In this document: piece by piece, positions 19,898 through 30,490 of the stretch
Numbering within the stretch: position 1 is the stretch's first letter
Layout: each line of letters starts with the position of its first letter
NCBI GenBank assembly: GCA_030141605.1
Contig: JAQGDQ010000995.1
Location: 1 to 64,000 of the forward strand
Direction of reading: 5' to 3'
Origin: Tubiluchus corallicola
Taxonomy: Eukaryota > Priapulida > Priapulimorpha > Priapulimorphida > Tubiluchidae
Length of the DNA: 64,000 nucleotides
The notes under the pieces: generated by a model
What the model saw: only the letters and a program-made list of their open reading frames with translations
What the model was told of the DNA's origin: nothing
Databases searched by the model: none
Position numbers and translations under genes: made by a program

Positions 19898-21185
19898 CTT
19901 GTGAATCTGGAAGGGAAAAAATAAAAAAAACAGACAGACGTTGGGCTAGTCGAGAACCAGCAAAATAGGCTGTCTGGAAGATTTCTCTGTACTTGCCCTT
20001 TAATATAAGGTTGTACTTATTTAGAATTGGCTGCAAAACTTGGCTTCGATATTTGCATTTCGTAGGCCAGCCAATCATAATTGAGTACGTTATTTAGTCT
20101 AGTCTTTGGAAGCAAAGAAAAAAGTTAGAGTCAGAGTTAATAATGCCCAAAAAACAGTAAAAGCTAACAAGCGAAATGAATGCCTCTAAAATCAGGTACA
20201 TTTCGCCCAGGAAAAGTACAACATTTCCCTGTGAATAATTCCAGTTTTCCCTCTACCTTTTTAGCTTTGAATTCTTTACCCAGAGAATTGTGTTCGTGAA
20301 TAATTGAATCTTGTCTTTTTCAATAAATAACATCAGCAAAATAGATACCCTTAACAAAGTAATTGTTGGCACTGTATTTTTCTGCACTTACACACACTTA
20401 CATACTTTGGACTTTCCACTGTAACAAAATGATGAAAATGTACATTAATGCAGTTGGGGTAACACAGAAGCCTCGGCTGAAGTTATAAATCATGGGTACA
20501 TTACACTTTCTATATATGTATATAAACTTAAGCTGTGACCTAGGCCAAAGCAATACACTTCTTGCTCATTTTTTACATTGTTCAAGGCAGTACATTAATA
20601 TTTTGCAGAAGTGCAAGTAGGAGTTGTTTTGCAAATATGTAAATTTGTAGCCAGCATGGGCCACAAGCTCCTCACATTTTTCTCAGTAATTAGTATTTGA
20701 GTCTTAGTTGATTTGACCTTAACACGATTCGTCATGTTAGCAGTAAAAAACAAATATGAGATAAAATAATATAAAGAAAAGAAAAACAAGAGAAGACATA
20801 TTCAAAACATCTATTTTTAAGCAACACTGCAAATCAGAACTGTGACTAAGCCCCTCGGTACACACCATAGAAAGCCCATACACTTTGAGGGCCCAAGTTT
20901 CCTAGAAAGATGTAATGTCTTCAGATATGTTTGGGCTAGGCTGGTTCGGTTCATTTTAGTTGCCAGCCAAATAAGTCTGATCAATTTAATCAATAAATCA
21001 ATAGACCAACAAATCAATAAAACTGGTCAAAACTACTTTGAGTATATGGAAATCCCAATGACATCAAAACAGTAAATTTAAAAACAACATAAAATCTTAT
21101 TTAATTGAATCTGCAAATGACAATTATGCTTGGTAATGTTCTTGTACTGTTATATTTTAATAATGCTGTATTCATAACAAACAGC
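19898..21185. other. 3' flank and AT-rich spacer
   Basis: Contains candidate polyadenylation signals at 19920 and 20322 for the sulfotransferase. No gene recognised. Confidence 0.5.
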
Positions 21186-21227
21186 ATGGGGAAAACGTTC
21201 TAGCAGCGCCTGGTGAGAATATATTCT

Positions 21228-21274
<47 letters not shown>

Positions 21275-22275
21275 TCTTTATATAGGAGATATATAGCTCT
21301 TTAGAAAGCGAAAGAACAGGACTACACGATGATGTGGTCTAAATTTTAGGACACGTCCACCAAAAGGAGTTAATTAGATGTTCTATTTTTGGCAATTTGT
21401 GCTTAGAAAACTGCTGACGCAAAGCCATTGTTGTGACGTCATCCATTAAACTCTGTCTATAATCTTATAACTTTAATTCAGAAAAAGCTGCTGCTAGAGG
21501 CTTTGTGTTAGATAAACAGACAAACACTAGGTAGAATGTTCGCGCATTTTTGATAATAAGTGTATTTATAAGCAAAATTTTTTGCCGGGCCTTTGCTAGT
21601 CTATATATTAATTCTACTGGTATATATACAAGATTCGAGGCTACAGCTACGACGACGGCTCCATTAGAGGAAATCTATACATCAAACGAAAGGTCTCGAC
21701 TTAGTGTCGTGCCATTGGGGGTTTATTTTTCGAATCGGGCCCACCGGGACGAATGGCGGGCGATAAACCTCCAAAAAGTGGCCATTTTTCGGCCATTTTT
21801 TGCAAAATTATACGTCTGAGATCTGAAGGACGGGAATGGGCCATGGGTGGTCCTGCCTATGGATAGATAGCCCGTTCAGCGGTGGGTGTAGTAGGAATAT
21901 TTAGAATTTGCGAGAGGGCCACGGCGCCCCACAACGGGCGCTTTCCCGGACACAACTCGCGATTTTTTTGAAATTTTGACCAAACAGCCTGCGGAAAAAA
22001 TGTTCTAGTGGCTCCTGGTGGAATTCTTAGAAGGAGATATATAGCTCTTTAGAAAGAGCGAGAACAGGGCTACACGATTGCATGAGCTATATTTTAGGAC
22101 ACGTCCACCAAAAGGATTATCGACGAGTTAATTAGATGTTCTATTTTTGGCAATTTTCGCTTGGAAAACTGCTGACGCAAAGCCATTGTTCTGACGTCAT
22201 CCATTACACTCTGTCCGTAACCTCATTACTTTAATTCAGTAAAAGCTGCTTCTGCTTGCTTCGTGTTATAAACGA
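21186..22275. repeat. Repeat R2, locus 1 (A-B-A arrangement, unit about 0.8 kb)
   Basis: Block A (gttctagcagcgcctggtg, ggagatatatagctcttt, gacgtcatccatta) begins near 21195 and again near 22008. Between them is block B (gattcgaggctacagct, cgaaaggtctcgac, cgaatcgggcccaccggg, atttttcggccatttttt). The recurrence of A at about 815 bp indicates a tandem unit. A (TA)n run sits at 21232-21271. No ORF spans it. The right end cuts into a gypsy RNase H region. It matches 60030-61020 at high identity. Confidence 0.85.
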
Positions 22276-24460
22276 GGACTGTGTAGGATGTTCGGCGCTG
22301 GGAACGATTTAATGTTTCCGACATATAAGTGATAACACGTTGACGTCCGTGAGAGTAAGTTTGAAAAAGTACCACTCCGATGCCGTAATCTGAAGAATCA
22401 GTATGTAGGATGTAGCGTTTATTAGTTCCAGGGTATTTTGAAACTGGACTTTCTGTCAAAGCAGTCTTAAATTTATAAAAGGCCTCCTGTTGTGGGCTGT
22501 TTCATTGAAATGAATTTTCTTTTCTTAGCACCATAAGTGAAAGTTTGGCTATAATTGCAAAATTTTTAACAAATTTACGGTAATAGGTAGCTAATGCTAA
22601 AAATGTTCTTAATTTCTTCATATCAGTGGGAGGAAGAATGTCTTTAATTGCCGAAATTTTATCAGGATCAGTAGCAATTCCTTGCTGAGACAAAACGTGA
22701 AATAATTATTTAATAGAAGTTTGCAGGAAAAAACACTTTTTCGGTCTACATTTTAAATTTGCTTTACGGAGTCGCAAAAATAAATCTTCTAAATCCGAAA
22801 AGTGACTTTCAGTATCAGGACTACAGCATACAATATCATCTAAATATGCAATTAAACGTCTTCTGCCTGTAGGAGTTATTAGATCGCGAGAAAGACGATC
22901 TACAAGTCGAGAAAATGTAGCTGGTGCATTTTTCAAACTGAAAGGCATTTTCGTAAATTTATATAAACCGTATGGGCTTACAAAACTAGTGAATGGTTGA
23001 CTCTGTGATTCGACTGGCATTAGTCATATCTAAAGAGGAAAATATACTTGCTCCCTTCAATTCTAGTTTCAATATTAGGCTGTGGATACGGGTCTGGTAT
23101 AGCTCTTGAGTTTATTTGTCTTAAATCAACACATAAACGTTTGCCGCCATCTTTCTTTGGGACTAATAGAATTGGAGAAGCATAAGGGCAATTTTCAGCG
23201 GGAACAATTACATTGGCTTTCAACATAGTGTCTATAGCCTGTTAAACTACTGATTCTAAATTTGGCTTCGCATGATAAGGTGTGTAATCTGTCATTCTTA
23301 TTTTAAATTGAATTTCTGTGGTTCCTGGAGCGTCAATAGGGTCTTCCGCAAAACAATCTACATATCTGAGAAGTATTCGAGTGAGTCTTTCTTTAACTAC
23401 AATATCTGAAATATTGTCCAATTTTAATTCCTTTAAACACTTTCCGTGGCATAATATTAACAGATTGTTGGCGAATGCGTTTTTGTAACAGGTTCCACCT
23501 GCAGCATTTTGTAGTGACTTTTACTGTGTCATTTTCGTCAAGAATGTGAAATATATTGGGAGCGTTATGTAATATAACTTCTGCTTTGTATGGCGTCTTT
23601 TGTAACCTGCAGTCTTGGGGTAGTTTATATTTCGTCGCATGGTCCAGTGTTTCAACATGAAGTCTGAGAGTATAGGTAGGAGATGAATCTTGCTTCTATG
23701 TTAAACCTAAAGTAGAAGAACATTTGATTCTGCACTTGGGAAGCTAACTGTTGAACCAAATTCATAACCTCGGTGCATTTAGCAATATTAGAAACATGAT
23801 ACATGAGCGTTGGATCTTGTTCAAAAGCAAAACTGAGTACATCATTACGAGATATAATTACATCATCATTACCGCTATTACACAAAGGCACATAAACTTA
23901 TTTTTTGTGAGTTTTTACAATGCTGGGTAATATGTCACAAGCAGTTTCCTTAAAAATAGGTAATACACTTGATTTAACGAGTTCTAAAGTATGTACACCT
24001 GTTTCCTTATCCTTATGAATTTTTCCCGTAACATAGGCCGTACCAAATGTGCAAGATTTTGTTGGAATAATTATTTTAGCGGCTGCTTTTACCAAAAAGG
24101 TTTGTCCGTCTCTGGCTGGAGAGATTAATTGAAGTACCTCTTGATTTATAACTAAAATACCTTTGGCGATGTCTATAGCTGCTTGAGTATCTTTAAAGAA
24201 ATTCTAACCTAAAATTACAGGTTTTGAAAGTTGTTCAACCACATAGAATAAAACATCGAGCTTCTGCTTTCCTATTGTGACAGTTAAAACACATTTACCT
24301 AATAATTTTAAAGTGCTCTTAGAAGCCGTATTAAGTAAAAAATTATCTTCAGGAGGGGCGAGATTCTTTTGTATCTCTACAGGAAGTTTATTAAAAGTTG
24401 TGCTATCTAAAACGCTAACTTCTGCACCTGTGTCTAATATTGCTGAACAAGAAAAATTAT
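22276..24460 (-). mobile_element. Degraded Ty3/gypsy pol (protease, reverse transcriptase, RNase H start)
   Basis: Reading right to left on the minus strand: an aspartic protease with ILDTGAEVSVLD at about 24410-24450; linker pieces at 24095-23650; reverse transcriptase pieces at 23226-22706 with DGGKRLCVDLRQIN, LKNAPATFSRL and the catalytic YLDD near 22840; RT thumb at 22693-22502 (FLALATYYRKFVKNF); and RNase H start at 22459-22280 (ILHTDSSDYGIGVVL). Frameshifts and stops separate the blocks. Integrase is absent: repeat R2 replaces it. Old and inactive. Confidence 0.85.
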
Positions 24461-24615
24461 GAATCTTAATATTACAACATGGAGCTATAATCTCTGTACA
24501 AGCAAAAGAAATATATTTTTCTTGAGGGGAAACTTTACAAAAATTAGAATCGACTTGATTAACTGGAAAAATGTTTACACGTTGGGAATAATTCGGTCTG
24601 TAATTATGCGACTGT

Positions 24616-25600
24616 GACGTCAGTCTGGAATATCAGAACTACCGAGCAGCATTGCAACCCCTTCGAATATAGTAGAACTGTATTCTAGTATAATCTTGTG
24701 TATGTCCCATACTTAGGTTGCATTAATAGCTTAATTTAGCTAATTGCTTATGTTAATTGAATGAGTCATTAGTCAATTACTCATTAAGCGAATATGGCTT
24801 CCGACGAACATTTATTAACAATCGAAGTCAAGACTTAATTACTGTGGCGACACAAACTTATTAAAGGGCACTGACACACCACCGAGCCGTGAGGCGAAAA
24901 CACCAATAAACTGGCTATTATTTGTTATTTGCTGTAAACGGAAATTCAGGAGATCTGGTGCAGAAACAACCAGGCGATGACCAGACGTTGTATCAATGGT
25001 AGTTCCACGAGCTGCACGGGTCAGGACTCCACTGCACTCTGCTAGGATTGGAGAAGTAACCACTTACGACTTCGGTACACCTGACAAGCATTGTAGAAGT
25101 GGCCACGTAAAATTCCACCCCACCCCCTGCTCCAGCTTTGGAACAGTAACTGCTCTAGATTCCACGAAGTTCGCATAAGTCTTCTGTTTATCGTAGGTTG
25201 TCTGGAAAAGTTGTTTGTAATTATAACAACTTTGTTGTTGTTTTGGATTAAAGTGAATTGTTTTTTTTAGTTCTTATTATTTCATTAAACCAAGGATTTA
25301 TCGGTAATATTAAAAACTGTTTTGTTTTCAGAAATTAGTAGCAAAAAGTGTTTGTGGTGTCGTAACGAAAGCGTCCTATATCACAGGTGATACACCACAT
25401 ATCACAGCGACCATTCTGACGACCGCTAATTTTCACGAATGGCCGCCTTTAGTTTGCCGGTCTAGAATTAATGCATCGTCTATTAAAATTGTCAGGTTGT
25501 GTCGCATTATTGTGGTATTTGTCCGAGGCGTCCATGTACGAGATTGTGTTGGGTGCGCAGAGTAAAATTATTATGTCTATTTGAGGCTCGCGGTTGAAAA
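24616..25600. other. About 1-kb segment separating gypsy gag from protease
   Basis: Gypsy coding similarity stops near 24616 and resumes as gag near 25640. The segment between has no gypsy coding similarity and looks like a later insertion. It starts near tgacgtcagtctgg, but I could not find matching terminal repeats or a target duplication. It may also be a solo LTR. Confidence 0.45.
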
Positions 25601-25639
25601 AATAAAATCTTAGTTCATTCGATTATTACATGAAGATAA

Positions 25640-26660
25640 ATTTCCGTTATTAAAGTTATTGAAATGGAGGGTTGGGTCGGTTAGACAAACGATTATCATT
25701 AAAATGACTCATATTCGTGCCGAATTTTCGTGCATTATTATTAAAAACTGATGGGACGAATTGCCGAATTTGTCTTGGTTGTGAGTTAGACTGGGTCAAT
25801 GAAGCCACTGTCTTGTTCAAAGTCTGAACTAAGCTCTGTACATTACTTAAAAAGTGACCTTGTTGTGACAATGAATCTGCAAATAGTCGTAACGTATTTG
25901 GAGTTATATCTTGTGGGTTTTCTTGCAATTCTTGCGAAGTTAAATCAAATTCCATAGGCTGAGAGTTATCTGGGAAACAGGATCGAAGATATTGACACAT
26001 TTCAACAGGAGCTCCCCTATGTGCTGCTTCAGTTATTGCTAAAGTTAAAGTTATGGGGAGGCTCTCTGAGTAAATATTGTCTGACTTGATCTCAGCGTAT
26101 ACCCAATGTAAATAATTGAACTAAAATGACTGAAATGCCGGTTGTATAATTTCATCTTCCGATTTAGCAATACGCGCTAATGTCATTATCCGATCTCTGC
26201 TGTCTGGCTCGAGTTAATCCTATAAAAGCTTTATTAATCATTAATCTATCTGCATAAAGATCTCTTTAAGCATTTTTCAATTCTTGCGCCGTTCTAGTTT
26301 CAAGATTTGGATATTTAATAAGAAAGTGAGCAGCTGCGCCTGTAACAGTTCCCAATAATAAATGTTTGTAGGCGTGACCCGTGAAGGTAGTAAAGTCGGG
26401 GTTAAATTTAAAGATTGTTCAATATTATCAATACAATCTCGATATTTCAAAGTGCCGGGTTCGCCTGAAAATTTTGGTAAATGTTGGATTTGTTGAGTTA
26501 GTGTTTGTTGCACCTGTGAGTCTAGATCACGTAAAAATTGTGTCTGTTCATTAGCTCATCTTAAATCACCTATTCTCTCTCCCTGTTGTAAATTTTGAGA
26601 AGCGTGGCAAGAAGCAAATGTTCGGGCTGCGGTGATTGTGGCGGGTGTGCCGATTTAGTA
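25640..26660 (-). mobile_element. Gypsy gag relic
   Basis: Minus-strand pieces at 26513-26277 (LPKFSGEPGTLKYRDCID) and 26000-25656 (asparagine- and glutamine-rich, LSQQGHFLSNVQSLVQTLNK) look like a retrotransposon gag and lie in the right order upstream of the protease block. There are stops between them. Probably the same element as 22276-24460. Confidence 0.65.
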
Positions 26661-27880
26661 GCCATGACAAAAATAGTCTTTACAAGCAACGTCCATTTGT
26701 AATTAAATTACAAAAGTGAAAGAGAGAAATAAAAAATTTACAGAATGCTGCGCAATTTACAATAAGTGTATTGAATGATCTTTACGACCCCCCAAAATGC
26801 TTAATATATTACGATATGCTTAATAATATACCATTTTGAGTTTATTTACAACCCACCAAAATAATCATAAATAATCACCTGTGAAAAGCCACGACCGGCA
26901 TGGCAAAACTAGTAAAACTCAAGTTAAAAGGCAACACGTTTATCAAACATTAAACACAGTAAATATCATGATCATAAAGGATAGTAATGCCAAGCCTTCT
27001 GCGAATCGGTTCCTAGTTCTCTTCGATCTGCCTAGGTGTCGGGGATGACAAAGCTTTTACTAAACCCTTCATGCACCATGAGCTTCGGCGCATCGATCGC
27101 CTACGTCAGTCGGTCGATTATGAATCACTTGGTCACGTGATACCACACCTTAACTGGGCTTCATGCCAGCATTTCATCAGAATTAATATTTAGCATAATT
27201 TAACACTTTTAACACAATTTAACAGCTCTTCTTTACTCAATGCGTAATAGCGACTGTGCATTAGTGTGTAAACACAGTTTTCAGCGGCAGCAAGTAATGA
27301 ATAATTTTAATCTGTAATTATAACGCCTAATCTTATGAGAACATGGTGTATATTACACTGTTGATAAGTTATCGGGCCCACAGGTATAAAAATAAACAAT
27401 AGGCCAGAAGAAAGTAGGATGCGCGAAAGTGTAATTGTGCTGCGAAGGCTCATTATGCCAGTTCACCGGGGTGTATCAAAGGTCTCTCAATATCATCTCT
27501 GAAACATCACGCTCCACGCATTGACCAATCCGTGCCAGTCCGTCCACACTACGACAGTAATTGCTGGATTGTTTATAGGCTCATGAGTAGAAAGCTTAAA
27601 GTCATTTTTCTTCACTTAGTTGCATCGCAACACATTGTCTATTAGAATATTATTACACCATTTACAACTGTCAATCTAGGATTTTTTAAAAAAGAAAATA
27701 TCAGCTCAGGGAATCCCAAAAAAATAGAATAGTGCTCAAAATTAAAGCCCATCATTTTAACTGCCATGTTTTCCATAGCTTTAGCTTTCACATTCCCACG
27801 CCTACACAAATCTCTCAACCAATGAGAAAAATGGTATTTTACTATCACGCATATTCTGGCCTGCAATGTGGATACGGGTT
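26661..27880. other. Spacer, possible gypsy leader or LTR
   Basis: 5' side of the gypsy element. An LTR is expected here but was not delimited. No gene recognised. Confidence 0.35.
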
Positions 27881-27889
27881 GTGCTAATC

Positions 27890-28035
27890 TTCTGAGCACG
27901 TTGTGATGTCCTTTATCTGTTTCGGTTTCAACTTCACGTTTCTGCGTCGTTTGTTGAGAGCACATTCTGCTAAAAATTCCTTGCATCTCAATCGGTCCAC
28001 TTTAGCAAGTCTCTGAGAAGTGGCTTCTATCATCT
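27890..28035 (-). pseudogene. Fragment of a small ORF linked to virus-like ATPases
   Basis: In one minus-strand frame the segment shows FLAECALN followed by KPKQIKDI. It resembles a short basic protein that in animal genomes tends to sit beside packaging-type ATPases of Polinton- or adintovirus-like elements. Only a fragment remains. I recall this association from memory and it needs a search. Confidence 0.4.
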
Positions 28036-28199
28036 AATGCATCTCCGTGTCATTCCTACAGCCACTTCTAGTGTGTTGTTGTTGTTCTTGTTGTTGCTGA
28101 TTATGCTGGCATTGATGGTTCTGCGGCTCACCAGCACGATTTTGCTTTATCTCATTTTTGGGGAAGAAAGGCCAACTGCGGCACTTTGTGTGGAAATAT

Positions 28200-28660
28200 G
28201 GCACTTCTCATGTGAATGCTGTCGTCCATTTTTTGTTGCAAATCAAAAAGCACGTTCCACCTGTATCTTATCTCGCGGATTTTTGAGTAAAACGAAGTAG
28301 TGAGTGTTTAGACTGAGAGTTCTCGTTTCTTTACTCTGCTGAAAAAAATTATATATAACGAAAACCACGAAACAGGGTTTGCAGTGTGCTAGCTTTGTGA
28401 ACATGTCCGTCGTCCATTTCGACGAGGCCAGTTCGGACATCATGCCGTCCACCACCACTAAATCTCCTGCCAGTAATACCTCATTTATGTCATCGCTGTA
28501 CTCTACTTGTTGTAATTGTTTTCAGGTAGCAGAGTTTGCAATATCCACAATTCTCCGGGTTTGATATCAAACAATGAGCTCCGATAGAGGATCAGATTTT
28601 TCACAAAAGTGCTTTTCCCGGCACAAACTGGGTCCGGCCATCAACATGGTGCTACCGAGT
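28200..28660 (-). pseudogene. Degraded packaging-type P-loop ATPase of a DNA-virus-like element
   Basis: The minus strand carries a corrupted Walker A region (AGPSLCREKHF at about 28610-28650, lacking the GKT/GKS ending) and, in another frame, a Walker B-like stretch LVVVDGMMSELASSK at about 28410-28455, followed by VVFVIYNFFQQSKETRTLSL and HYFVLLKNPRDK. These resemble the A32/FtsK-HerA-type ATPases of Polinton- and adintovirus-like elements integrated in animal genomes. Frame changes and stops make it inactive. No capsid or polymerase gene was recognised nearby. Confidence 0.55.
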
Positions 28661-29089
28661 TAAGTCGGGTTAAGCGGACGTTCTCATGTCATAAAATGAT
28701 GGTTTAGTAGTAACGGTGCTTGCTTGTAGAAAAGCGATCTGTCTGCATGGTTACAACAGAGATGATAGCTACGTTCCAGCGATGATACTTACCTGTTGCT
28801 GATTATATTTTCCTGACGCTGATGATACATAACTTATTAAAGATTAAACTTACCGTCGATGATATCTGCTGCTGATGATACTTACCCGTATTTACCTGAC
28901 GTTGATGATACTGTCGTTGGTGCTTCCATGCTGTAACTACGAAATTGGCGATCCTTACCTTTTGACGAGTGCAGGAGCTTGAAGGCTACTCTATTTTGGC
29001 GTCATATAATTGGAGGACGTCACCAGGAGTCGTCGTAGTTATGAGACGTCGTTAACATAATCAGATCCATGAAGAGGTAGTATAATCAA

Positions 29090-29335
29090 CCGTTCTATTG
29101 CTAAATCATTCCATAATTTTGGTGCTGTTACGCTAAAACTGTGAAAACCATGTTTGACTAGATTATAAGTGTCGATGAATTACTTAGTCTAAGATTGCGA
29201 TTGGGCACGTATGGTTTCAAAAAATCAGATATAAAGGAGGGCGCTAAATCGTTCAGTGCTTTGAATGTTAATAAGAGAATTTTGTGTTTTATTCTGAAAG
29301 AAACGGGCAACCAGTGTAACTGCAGGAGAACAGGA
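29090..29335 (-). mobile_element. LINE ORF2 C-terminal relic
   Basis: The minus strand reads LHWLPVSFRIKHKILLLTFK, ALNDLAPSFISDFLKPYVPN and, in another frame, FSVTAPKLWNDLA. This is the well-known C-terminal end of CR1/L2-like non-LTR retrotransposon ORF2. A 5'-truncated fragment. Confidence 0.85.
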
Positions 29336-30029
29336 GTTATGTGATCATATTTTCGAGAACCTGTGTTGCAACGCGGTGTTACTAAGGTTTCTCCTTCCCA
29401 AGAAAATGTACAAATTTTATTTCATCCCTACAAGCTTCGAGTACAGACATATTTGATGATGAAACATTACAAGTAAATGTGAGATGACACAAAGTCCTCA
29501 AAAAAGCTGTTCAACAATCCCTGTACTCCTCCACCAAAGCTTGGCAAAGTATAACAGACTGTAATATGTGTCAAGGCGTGGTCTGATTACCATGACGCCA
29601 CTGTTGAAATGCAGGCCAGCCAATATTAGGAAAGGCTGAAAATTCTTGTTTCAGAAACAACTCATCAGTATTTTGCAGGACAAGGGGATGTGCACCCATG
29701 AAAATGCATTTAGAGTAACGTGTCAAATCCCAACAATGAAGCTTGGTGTATGTTGCTCTCAACTCGGGACGTCCTGTATATAGTGCCTCTAAACTATCAC
29801 AGGTTTCTTCAACAAGCTCGTCGTCATCAGAATTTGCATCCTAATTTTCGACGAGAGCTGCGCTGTTACCATGACAACTATGCTACGTTTTTGTTTTACG
29901 CAAAGAATAAGCTAAGACAATAGTACTTTGAGCACAGAAGACACTAGTTGCAAGAGTCAATAGCCTTCATTTGGGGTTAGTAAATTACCCATTGTCTGTT
30001 GCGTTTTTACCAATGATATTGCTTCGGAA

Positions 30030-30490
30030 ATTGAACCTTCGCTAGTTTCTCAAATAGAGTAAACTGCAGCTTCAGCACTCGTTGCTTTGAGCTTCATCCC
30101 CAGAACTATGCGTTCTTCTTGCTGCTCTAATTGTTGTTGTAGCAGTTCCATTTCTTTTTGTCTTTGTCCAAGCTCTTGCTTTTGCGCGAAAGCATCCCTT
30201 TCTACTAGCAAAGGAGCTTTTCTAGCCTCTGCTGCTACATTTTTTGACCAAACAGGAGATACAGCAGATGCTTTGGAAAATCCTTTATAAGATTTAGATA
30301 TTGAAGCTTGTTCTTCGTGGACTTCTTCACGGGTGGCCGAATAGCCTGGCTCAACAGGTAAAATTCCAATAATATTCTCTTTTATTCTATCAATAAGCTC
30401 GGCCCATATAATGACCCAGATACCTCTAACCCTTTCTCTTTGAACGTTTTCTTCAATTGCTCAACAGTGCAATTTTCTATGACAGGCATT
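30030..30490 (-). pseudogene. SAP-domain plus coiled-coil relic, probable gag of a mobile element
   Basis: The minus strand starts MPVIENCTVEQLKKTFKEKG and LEVSGS, a SAP-type DNA-binding motif. After a frame change it continues with DRIKENIIGILPVEPGYS and a glutamine-rich heptad region (QKEMELLQQQLEQQEERI at about 30110-30180). The order SAP then coiled coil resembles N-terminal gag regions of some retroelements, but I cannot name the family. Stops and frameshifts are present. Confidence 0.45.

Noticed and set aside
27642-27986. 114-codon minus-strand ORF as an intact gene
   Set aside because: Its upstream part is an alternative frame of the ECALN-type fragment; the rest has no motif, so an independent gene is not supported.
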